64,000 nt of DNA, from positions 1,375,126-1,439,125 of the forward strand of contig NZ_LT904904.1 of the NCBI RefSeq assembly GCF_900199725.1, in the 5' to 3' direction. Positions within the stretch are counted from its first letter, which is position 1. Each line of letters opens with the position of its first letter. The notes under the pieces were generated by a model, which did not search any database, was not told the origin of the DNA, and saw only the letters and a program-made list of their open reading frames with translations. The translations under genes were made by a program, and so were the position numbers. Below, in pieces: positions 9,430 to 16,338 of the stretch. The DNA comes from Cytobacillus massiliigabonensis (GTDB taxonomy: Bacteria; Bacillota; Bacilli; Bacillales; Cytobacillaceae).

Positions 9430-9506
9430 ATAAGAGGATGCGTTGAAGTATGACTTGTAACTGGGCACCTAAGTCATACAGAGCTACTGGTGCAACCGGC
9501 CTTTAC
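9430..9506 (+). promoter_or_regulatory. Class II cyclic-di-GMP riboswitch
   Basis: The core agrees with the c-di-GMP-II aptamer as I know it from the Clostridium difficile example. P2 is a perfect 9-bp stem, GTATGACTT (9448-9456) with AAGTCATAC (9471-9479). Its loop holds ACTGGGCACC, and GCACC (9465-9469) can pair with GGTGC (9489-9493) as the pseudoknot. It continues as GAGCTACTGGTGCAACCGGCC, matching the conserved GUGCAACCG segment. P1 is proposed as AGAGG (9433-9437) with CCTTT (9500-9504). C. difficile uses this riboswitch class ahead of its type IV pilus genes, which supports a pilus-control role here. The call rests on motif matching by eye. Confidence 0.9.
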
Positions 9507-9547
9507 AGACTATGTATTATTTGTACATGCTTGTAAGGGCTATTTTT
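9499..9547 (+). terminator. Riboswitch expression platform: intrinsic terminator
   Basis: GCCTTTACA (9499-9507) pairs with TGTAAGGGC (9532-9540), an inner ATGTA/TACAT stem extends the hairpin, and TATTTTTATA follows. The first arm shares CCTTT with the proposed aptamer P1, so ligand-bound RNA should block this terminator and switch the genes on. Confidence 0.75.
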
Positions 9548-9620
9548 ATATATTTTAAGGGTTAATTAACTCATAAAATATGCATTTATTATATTAATAA
9601 AAAGGGAGGAATTCGTTCAA

Positions 9621-10013
9621 ATGATCAAAAAACTTTTGAACAAAAAAATGAAGTTTTTGTTTTTGAAAAACCAAAAAGGTTTAACGCTGATTGAGCTGCT
9701 AGTAGTTATTGTAATCTTGGGGATTATTGCGGCGATTGCGATACCAATGGTGATGGGGAATAAGGAAACAGCTGGTAAAAATACAAATGCTCAAAATGTT
9801 TCTGTTTTACAAGATGCAGTTAATAGATATTACACTATGAATGATGCTTATCCAGCTGCTTTAACAAATTTAACTGATAAATCTGCTAAAGGTGGTCCAT
9901 TTATAGAAGCTGTTCCTGTACCTTCAAATTTTAAAGGTTGTTCAGATACAGCATTCGCTTATGATGCAGCAACTGGCAAGGTTTCTGCAACAACACCTGC
10001 CTGTGTAAAATAG
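9621..10013 (+). CDS. Type IV major pilin (prepilin)
   Basis: Likely the main subunit of the pilus fibre. The 130-residue prepilin has a positively charged 20-residue leader ending QKG. Predicted cleavage is between G20 and L21, with the conserved glutamate at mature position 5 (LTLIE) and then the hydrophobic assembly helix (LLVVIVILGIIAAIAIP). The small globular domain resembles GspG/PilA types and has two cysteines near the C-terminus (GCSD and PACVK) that could form a disulfide loop. GGGAGGA lies 10 bases before the ATG. It is first in the riboswitch-controlled transcript and has its own terminator. It is in the position expected for the major pilin; that status is inferred from order and size. 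Confidence 0.88.
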   Translation: MIKKLLNKKMKFLFLKNQKGLTLIELLVVIVILGIIAAIAIPMVMGNKETAGKNTNAQNVSVLQDAVNRYYTMNDAYPAALTNLTDKSAKGGPFIEAVPVPSNFKGCSDTAFAYDAATGKVSATTPACVK

Positions 10014-10016
10014 TTC

Positions 10017-10057
10017 GAGAAGCTGTCGCGTCATTTTTGGCGGCGACAGCTTTTTTT
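10017..10057 (+). terminator. Terminator after the pilin gene
   Basis: AAGCTGTCGC pairs with GGCGACAGCTT around an eleven-base loop, followed by seven T. Read-through would feed the downstream pilus genes, and termination would give more pilin than machinery mRNA. Confidence 0.85.
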
Positions 10058-10100
10058 ATAAACAAAAGTTACAAATACAACATAGAAGGGAAGAGATTAA

Positions 10101-10850
10101 TTGGTTTTCGTTGATATTTTTGTGATCATCTATGCCTTGATATTAGGTAGCTTTTTCAATGTTGTTGCTATTCGTTTCCTAAAAAAAGAATCAGTTATCT
10201 TCCCACCATCCCAATGTCCACATTGTAATCATAAATTAAGTATTTTTGATTTATTTCCTGTTCTAAGTTATTTGTTTTTAAAAGGAAAGTGCCGATATTG
10301 TAAAACTGTAATCTCCCCATTATATCCATTTGGAGAATTGCTAACAGCAGTCTCTTTTTTCTATATTTACAAATCTATTGGTGTATCACTAGAACTTATC
10401 CCTGCTTTGATATTAACTATTTTATTGATAATATCTGTTTTAACAGATATTCGTGAACATTTGATCCTAGATAAAGTGACATTGCCAATGCTTGGGTTAT
10501 TAGCTATTACTCGGCTATTTATCGGATCTGAACCTTTCTGGTATTATTTACTTGGCGGAATAGCCGGCTTTTCTTTATTATTCCTCATTGCAATTGTCAG
10601 TAAAGGAGGCATGGGCGGAGGAGATATTAAATTATACGCAGCAATAGGTATAACTTTAGGACCATCTCTAACAGCCATGAGTCTCGTCCTTGCGTCCTTT
10701 GTTGGAGCAATTGGAGGTCTTTTTCTAATGATGATAGGAAAAGTCAAAAGAGGGCAGCCTGTTGCCTTTGGTCCATCTATATTAATTGGGACCATCATCG
10801 CCTATACATACGGTGAAGAAATTTGGAAATGGTATATAAGCTTTTGGTAG
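10101..10850 (+). CDS. Prepilin peptidase (A24 family, PilD/ComC type)
   Basis: Membrane aspartyl protease that removes prepilin leaders and N-methylates the new N-terminus. The 249-residue protein has the family's two CxxC pairs in the cytoplasmic loop (CPHC and CRYC), then about seven membrane segments. The two catalytic aspartate sites are TDIRE near residue 117 and GGGDIKLY near residue 173. The TTG start at 10101 follows GAAGGGAAGAG. It holds the place of B. subtilis comC, which lies between folC and spoIIB, so it may also process competence pseudopilins encoded elsewhere (inference). Confidence 0.93.
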   Translation: MVFVDIFVIIYALILGSFFNVVAIRFLKKESVIFPPSQCPHCNHKLSIFDLFPVLSYLFLKGKCRYCKTVISPLYPFGELLTAVSFFYIYKSIGVSLELIPALILTILLIISVLTDIREHLILDKVTLPMLGLLAITRLFIGSEPFWYYLLGGIAGFSLLFLIAIVSKGGMGGGDIKLYAAIGITLGPSLTAMSLVLASFVGAIGGLFLMMIGKVKRGQPVAFGPSILIGTIIAYTYGEEIWKWYISFW

Positions 10851-10862
10851 GGGTGGATGTTC

Positions 10863-11306
10863 ATGAAGAATGAGAAAGGTATAACATTAGTAGAGCTTTT
10901 AGCAGCGGTTGTTATTGCTGGAATCGTAATTGTCCCTTTGTTAACAATCATGACAGGCACTTTTACAAGAACAATAAGTCAAGAAAAAGAATCAGAAATG
11001 GCTTATATTGCCCAGGAGGTAATGGAGAAGATTAGACTTAAAAATACTCCATCTTTGCTGTCAGATGGTTGTTGGACCAATGTAGATTACATTGATAATA
11101 GTTGTAAAGGGCCTTTAAATGAAATTAATGTAAACACAAATCTACACGTATATATTTCAACAGAGGTTAAGACATCTCCTGAAAATCCTAATTTCGATGA
11201 AGTTAAATTAATTGTAAAAACTCCTATTAAAGTTGTAAATGGCTCCGGTGGCAAAATAGAAGATAGAAGTAGAGAAATTGAACTAGTTACTGTGGTGAAA
11301 AAATAA
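10863..11306 (+). CDS. Minor pilin with prepilin-type N-terminus (PilV-like)
   Basis: A 147-residue prepilin: leader MKNEKG, cleavage before ITLVE with glutamate at mature position 5, then a hydrophobic helix (LLAAVVIAGIVIVPLLTIM). The globular part has cysteines at CWT and SCKG. ATG 10863 is preferred because GGGGTGG lies 6 bases upstream, whereas ATG 10857 touches that sequence. It is the first of three consecutive pilin-like genes and overlaps the next by one base. Such trios usually form the tip or initiation complex of type IV pili. The exact family name is uncertain. Confidence 0.82.
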   Translation: MKNEKGITLVELLAAVVIAGIVIVPLLTIMTGTFTRTISQEKESEMAYIAQEVMEKIRLKNTPSLLSDGCWTNVDYIDNSCKGPLNEINVNTNLHVYISTEVKTSPENPNFDEVKLIVKTPIKVVNGSGGKIEDRSREIELVTVVKK

Positions 11307-11764
11307 TGAAAAACGAAAAAGGCGTAACTTTATTAGAGCTGCTTGTAGTTGTCTTAGTTATGGGAATAATCCTTGTTCCAATTTCAAATTTAGTTATTAT
11401 TTCTTTAAAAACAGAAAAAGAAGTATCAATTAAAAATGATGTTCAGCGTGAAGCACGTTTAATTATGGAATATGTAACGGAAAAGATGAGAGATTATGAT
11501 ATTACTTGGTATCCACTTAATAATGATTCAGGATCAAAGAAATTGATTGATGGATCAAATAAAGATGTATTGATAGAGTATGAGAAACATGAGGGAAATA
11601 AAGGAATTATAAAAAAAGACGGTATAGTATTATCAGAAAATATAAAGGAATTTACTGTGAGTGAAAATGAAAATCCAGTAAAGGTAAAATTAATTATTGA
11701 AAAGTCTGGATTCGAATTCGAATTAAAAAGTGAGATAATCCGTGACCAAAGGTTTAAATATTAA
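11306..11764 (+). CDS. Minor pilin with prepilin-type N-terminus (PilW-like)
   Basis: A 152-residue prepilin: leader MKNEKG, then VTLLE and a hydrophobic helix (LLVVVLVMGIILVPISNLVI). The ATG overlaps the preceding stop (TAATG), indicating translational coupling. The remainder is lysine- and glutamate-rich, with no cysteines and no domain I recognise. It is the second of three minor pilins. Confidence 0.8.
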   Translation: MKNEKGVTLLELLVVVLVMGIILVPISNLVIISLKTEKEVSIKNDVQREARLIMEYVTEKMRDYDITWYPLNNDSGSKKLIDGSNKDVLIEYEKHEGNKGIIKKDGIVLSENIKEFTVSENENPVKVKLIIEKSGFEFELKSEIIRDQRFKY

Positions 11765-11813
11765 TTTTTAAAAAATGCTTTCCTTATTCCGAAAGAATAT
11801 CGGTGGTGGTGAC

Positions 11814-12974
11814 ATGAAAATTTGGAAAAACGTTAATTCTCAATCCGGTGCTGCACTTATGCTAGTATTATTTGTGGTTTTATTTATATCAATTATTAGC
11901 GCTGCTCTCCTAGCATCAACGACTTATAGTCTAAAATCCAATGAGAAGAATAAAAAAAATCAAGGCGCTTTTTATACTGTGGAGGGTGCAGTTGATTTAA
12001 TTTTAGAAGAGATGAATTCTTACGAAGGAAAAACTGTACCAGTTGAATTGCGGGATAAACAGGGAAAAATAATAACTGATAAAAATGGTAAGCCAATAAC
12101 AGTCTTGGTTAAACAAATGGGACCTTATTTTTACTTAAAGGATAAAAGTCCTTTGACAGTTAAGAAAACAATTGGGGATAAATCACCAATAACAATTACA
12201 ATTGATAAAAAGATTATTGATCCAGATACTTATTTAGCCAGTATTTCTGCTAATGGTACAAATATATCTAGATATGTAGAGTTAGAAGTAGAAAAGAGAG
12301 ATCCTTTTATTGTGGCGGAGACTGGGGCGTTAAATAAACCAGTTTATTACAATAAAAGTTTTTCATATAGTGGTTCTTCGCAGCACGATAACATAGATAT
12401 AAAAAATAATAATGAGGAAATATCAGATCAAACTTATAATACTATTTTAAAAAATATTGGCTATCCAGTAACTTATAATAATTCTTGGGTTATTTATAAC
12501 TCATACAGTTTTAAACCAGGTATTCATAATCCTATTCAAATTACTTACTCAGGGAATGGGGATACAATGATTATTCCAAAAGATTCAACAGTGTTTGCCC
12601 AGAGTGTTAATATAAGCGGTTCTGGAAAAACAAAAGTTACAATTCAAATAGATGGTGTTCTTGTAGTAGACAGTTTTAATATGAGTGGTAATTCTACTGT
12701 AGTGGTAAATGGAGCCTTAATAGTAACTAATCAATTTAGTAAAAGTGGTGGGGGTAACGATGATTCAATGATTATCAATTCAGGGATAATTGCGAAAAAT
12801 TTTACCACTAATGGAAAAAACAATTTCAGCGGTGAAGCGAAAGGAATAGATTGTTCACTATTGGGGTTAACTGATGATAAATGTATAAGAACAGATAATG
12901 ATACATCTAATCCTGAAAATCGTTTATGGGAATCAAGTATGCAGGTAACTAATTATGAAACCTTAAGGCAATAA
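11814..12974 (+). CDS. PilX-like minor pilus protein with a repetitive C-terminal domain
   Basis: A 386-residue protein, much larger than its two neighbours. The N-terminus (QSGAALMLVLFVVLFISIISAALLAS) is the hydrophobic segment typical of PilX-like proteins; it lacks a clear G-F/E prepilin site. The second half (about 255-360) is a run of short alternating segments such as VNISGSGKTKVTIQIDG and FNMSGNSTVVVNGALIVT, which looks like a beta-solenoid and may be exposed. ATG 11814 is chosen because GGTGGTGGTGAC lies just upstream; the earlier ATG 11775 lacks a site. In other systems the large third component often sits at the pilus tip, so adhesion is possible here (inference). Confidence 0.75.
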   Translation: MKIWKNVNSQSGAALMLVLFVVLFISIISAALLASTTYSLKSNEKNKKNQGAFYTVEGAVDLILEEMNSYEGKTVPVELRDKQGKIITDKNGKPITVLVKQMGPYFYLKDKSPLTVKKTIGDKSPITITIDKKIIDPDTYLASISANGTNISRYVELEVEKRDPFIVAETGALNKPVYYNKSFSYSGSSQHDNIDIKNNNEEISDQTYNTILKNIGYPVTYNNSWVIYNSYSFKPGIHNPIQITYSGNGDTMIIPKDSTVFAQSVNISGSGKTKVTIQIDGVLVVDSFNMSGNSTVVVNGALIVTNQFSKSGGGNDDSMIINSGIIAKNFTTNGKNNFSGEAKGIDCSLLGLTDDKCIRTDNDTSNPENRLWESSMQVTNYETLRQ

Positions 12975-13000
12975 CAGAAGAATACATGGGGGTGAATATA

Positions 13001-14149
13001 ATGCTTCGCAACAACAAATTTTCTGGAATAGACTTCCACGACACTTCCATCTCCTATGCTACCATAAAGATGGAAAGAGGCATGCCTGTGCTACAGAATA
13101 TAGGCAAAAAAGAAATACATCAGGAAATTATTGTTGGGGGTCGTACTACAAATAAAGACCTACTTTTACTAGAATTAAAAGATCTATTAAAAAACGGTAG
13201 TATATCCAAATATGCCCACCTAGCAATCCCAACCCAAAATATTCTCGTTCGTAAGATTACCTCTTTGCCTGATATTGGAGAAAATGAATTGGCAAAGTTG
13301 TTACAGTTTCAAATAGGCGAGAGCATTCATTTACCATTTGAAAATCCAATCTATGACTTTGTGAAAATAGGTTCGCTTGCATCGGATAAATTGGACAAGT
13401 TTGAAAATGCTGAGGATCAGGAAGAAGATGAGCTGTCCCTAGATGAACTTGCAAAAGGCATCGAAGAAAATATGGATGGACCAAAAAGTGAGTTATTGCT
13501 TTTTGCTACATCTCAATTATTAGCACAGGATTTAGCCGATTTATGTATATCTGCTGGTCTTAAACCACTATCAGCTGAAATTCGCGGCTTAGCGCTTCAG
13601 CGATTACTTTTTTATGCACATCCACGCTGGCTAAAAGAAACTGAAATGATTGTTGATGCATCAGAGGAATCAGTTGATATTCATATTTTTAAAGAAAATA
13701 TCATTGTATTCTCGAGAATGATGTCTATTAATCGCAATGATTACTACTCAAGTCCTCAAGATAATCACGATGATGAAGTGCTGCTGCTAGAGGAAGAATT
13801 ATCCCATATAGATTCCTACCTGGAAGTTGCAGTTACAAAAGAGGAGCCTAAAAACTTGGTTGAAGAGACCTATGTGAACGAAATCATTCTTGAGATAGAG
13901 CGAGCACAAAACTTTTTCCGTTATTCATTAAATGAACGAGATAGTGAATTTAAAAGAATTATTGTTACGGGGGAAAAAGCGAACGAGATATTTGAGCCGC
14001 TAAAGGAACGTATGGAAACAGAAGGGATTGTCAGGATCGACTACAGTTCAATTCTTGCAAATAACTTTATGAAACATGATCTTTTAGATGCAAGCAGTGT
14101 TGCTATCGGACTTGCAATAAGAGCGAATGAAAAAAATAAAAAAAGATAA
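13001..14149 (+). CDS. pilM: Type IV pilus assembly protein PilM
   Basis: Actin-like cytoplasmic protein that links the assembly ATPase to the PilN/PilO inner platform. The 382-residue sequence begins MLRNNKFSGIDFHDTSISYATI, the ASKHA phosphate-1 type motif, and has EMIVDASEESVDIHIF and RIIVTGEKANEIFEP later, matching the phosphate-2 and adenosine regions. An acidic insertion (AEDQEEDELSLDE) near 130-145 looks lineage-specific. ATG 13001 has TGGGGGTG six bases upstream; the ATG at 12986 overlaps that site. The pilN gene follows closely. Confidence 0.88.
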   Translation: MLRNNKFSGIDFHDTSISYATIKMERGMPVLQNIGKKEIHQEIIVGGRTTNKDLLLLELKDLLKNGSISKYAHLAIPTQNILVRKITSLPDIGENELAKLLQFQIGESIHLPFENPIYDFVKIGSLASDKLDKFENAEDQEEDELSLDELAKGIEENMDGPKSELLLFATSQLLAQDLADLCISAGLKPLSAEIRGLALQRLLFYAHPRWLKETEMIVDASEESVDIHIFKENIIVFSRMMSINRNDYYSSPQDNHDDEVLLLEEELSHIDSYLEVAVTKEEPKNLVEETYVNEIILEIERAQNFFRYSLNERDSEFKRIIVTGEKANEIFEPLKERMETEGIVRIDYSSILANNFMKHDLLDASSVAIGLAIRANEKNKKR

Positions 14150-14190
14150 AAGAGGAACTTTCAAAGCGTTTGTCAGAATGGAGGCCTATT

Positions 14191-14748
14191 GTGGAATTTA
14201 GCATAAATTTATTACCTCAAACGAATAGCCGTAAAGAAAAAAGATCAGTCTATTTCATTCCAGTTTTAGGCATTGTAGCATTTGCAGCTTCAACCTCTTT
14301 TTTTGCCTATAATTATTTTGAAACTAAGAATGCTGTCCAATCGTTGAAAGAAAGCATAGCAACACAAACAGATACACGTAATGACTTTCAAAAGGAATAT
14401 CAATCTTATACTACTGGAGTAACGGAATATAATTATACTGAGAGATATAGATTATTAGATCAGTATTTAAATAATATCTATGAAAATCCGATTACCTTAC
14501 AAGACAGAATAAATCAATTACTGCCTGATCAAGCAAAAGTAAATGCGTATACGTATCTGAATACTGGTGAACTTACAGTGACTGTAACTTTTAACTCAAA
14601 AGGTGATTCAGCTATTTTCCTCCATCGATTACTTAATGCTAATTTTGTTGAACATGCACAGGTAGATAGTATCATCGCTGATGAGGAAGAAATAGCTTAT
14701 GAAACTCTATTTCAAATTAAGCTTAACACGTTAGTGGGTGAGCAATGA
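14191..14748 (+). CDS. pilN: Type IV pilus assembly protein PilN
   Basis: A bitopic membrane protein of 185 residues. The short cytoplasmic N-terminus MEFSINLLPQ carries the family INLLP motif that binds PilM. One membrane segment follows (about 19-42), then a coiled coil and a C-terminal ferredoxin-like domain. GTG 14191 is preferred because GGAGG lies six bases upstream and it puts INLLP at residues 4-8; TTG 14170 would add seven residues that include the ribosome binding site. The stop overlaps the next ATG by four bases. Confidence 0.86.
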   Translation: MEFSINLLPQTNSRKEKRSVYFIPVLGIVAFAASTSFFAYNYFETKNAVQSLKESIATQTDTRNDFQKEYQSYTTGVTEYNYTERYRLLDQYLNNIYENPITLQDRINQLLPDQAKVNAYTYLNTGELTVTVTFNSKGDSAIFLHRLLNANFVEHAQVDSIIADEEEIAYETLFQIKLNTLVGEQ

Positions 14749-16301
14749 TGACTAAATGGCTTGAAAAAAATAAAAATACTGTATTAATTGCTATCCTGTT
14801 TTTATTTCTATTATTATTTGTCTTTTATTTTTTTATGCTTCGTCCGCTAGCTGCTGAGGAAAAGAATCAATTGCAGGAATTGAATAGAATAAATGAAGAT
14901 GCTTCATTTTATGAACAAGCAATTAACAAATTAGAGTCACAAGTATTTACTGATGAGGAAAAACAGCAATTACTTGCAAGTATTCCTGTTAGACCGAACG
15001 TTGAGGAATTAATCAAAGATATAGAGAGAACGGAATTAGAAACTGGGGCGGTTATAGATAGTGTTACGTTTAATCTTAATTCAGGAAATCCATCTGGTTT
15101 AGAAAATCGGCAAAATAGTGAAATGGATGCAGAAACCCCTGCTGAAGAAAGTCAAAATATTAATGAAGAACAAGTGAATGGCACAATTCAGAATCTGGAA
15201 GGTAATGATTGGGACCAACTATTGCCTGCTGAGTTATTAGCAATCCTTAAGGAAAAGTATCCGGATTTATATAACCTTGATATCTCATATATTGAAATGA
15301 TGATAGATGTCAACGGTGAAGTAGAAGATGTTAATCGATTTGTGAGTGGGCTTGAAAACTTGAAAAGGACCACTCATATCCAAACTTATGAGTATTCAAT
15401 AAATGAAGAAAAGGAGAATCGTTTGGAAGGAATTGTTACTATTCGTGCATTTTATTCTCAAGACTTTGCTAACTTTATTGATGATGATACAAAATTTGAG
15501 CTTGATTATGAATTCGATCCTAGAAAAATTAAGCGTTATATAGATCTAGAGGCGTCTAAGCCTAGTCAAACTAATGAAGATAACAGTTTAACAATGACAG
15601 ATATGGAAACAGAAATAAATGGTGATGAACTTGAAGAAGCACCTTTAGTTGGAGTTAATGCAGACTTTGGAATCTATCAGAGGCCAGATAGTAAAACTGA
15701 TGGGATTAAGAATGGGGATCCTGTATTCCATGTTGTTCAAACAGGTGTATACACATCGACGAAATATCTAAATTTAGCCATTGAAAACCTAGTGAAAAAT
15801 GGAATACATCCAAGAATTATTGGAGATGAAATGAGCTATATTTATACTGCAACAGACAATAGTGTTGCATCCGCTCAAAAAATTGTAGACGTCTTAAGAA
15901 AACAAGGTTTCGAATCATATGTGAAAACATTGCCTTATCGACTTACTGAAGATGAAACAGTGAACCTTCTGCCTGAAGCGGAAGAAGTAGTAGCCTCCAT
16001 TACTAAACTATTAACAGATGGAATAATTGATGGGAAAATTTCAATTACCGAAGAACAATTAAATATAATTCAGTTGAAAAGAAATTCTTATGAAACAAAG
16101 ATTCATCAAATGTTGGAAAAAGGCGTTAATGAAGGACGTAAGCAAGAGCTATTGGAAACAATATCAATTTTAAGTCAAATAGAACAGATATTCCAAAATG
16201 GTGTAACAGATGGTCAACTGGAATCCTTGTGGGAAATAGAAGGATTAATACTTGATTACATGCTGATTTTTAATAGTTATGTTCCTGTTAATATAAAGTA
16301 A
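14745..16301 (+). CDS. PilO-like pilus protein with a SPOR-like domain
   Basis: A 518-residue bitopic protein: cytoplasmic MMTKWLEKNK, a membrane helix at about 12-33, a coiled coil and a PilO-type domain (VRPNVEELIKDIERTELETGAVI, then about 150-250). It is more than twice the usual PilO length. An extension at about 325-400 (FHVVQTGVYTSTKYLNLAIE, and later SAQKIVDVLRKQGFESYVK) has the layout of a SPOR domain, a fold that usually binds peptidoglycan stripped of its stem peptides. The tail (about 415-518) is helical. The gene is coupled to pilN by a 4-base overlap. A SPOR module could anchor the pilus platform in the thick wall, which has no outer-membrane secretin (inference). Confidence 0.78.
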   Translation: MMTKWLEKNKNTVLIAILFLFLLLFVFYFFMLRPLAAEEKNQLQELNRINEDASFYEQAINKLESQVFTDEEKQQLLASIPVRPNVEELIKDIERTELETGAVIDSVTFNLNSGNPSGLENRQNSEMDAETPAEESQNINEEQVNGTIQNLEGNDWDQLLPAELLAILKEKYPDLYNLDISYIEMMIDVNGEVEDVNRFVSGLENLKRTTHIQTYEYSINEEKENRLEGIVTIRAFYSQDFANFIDDDTKFELDYEFDPRKIKRYIDLEASKPSQTNEDNSLTMTDMETEINGDELEEAPLVGVNADFGIYQRPDSKTDGIKNGDPVFHVVQTGVYTSTKYLNLAIENLVKNGIHPRIIGDEMSYIYTATDNSVASAQKIVDVLRKQGFESYVKTLPYRLTEDETVNLLPEAEEVVASITKLLTDGIIDGKISITEEQLNIIQLKRNSYETKIHQMLEKGVNEGRKQELLETISILSQIEQIFQNGVTDGQLESLWEIEGLILDYMLIFNSYVPVNIK

Positions 16302-16338
16302 TTTAATCTATTAGTTTTATGAAAATGAGGGATATTTA

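Noticed and set aside
9420..9550. Class I (GEMM-I) c-di-GMP riboswitch or another T-box
   Set aside because: The GCAAAGC-type signature of class I and the GGTGGTACCGCG T-box motif are absent; the core fits class II.
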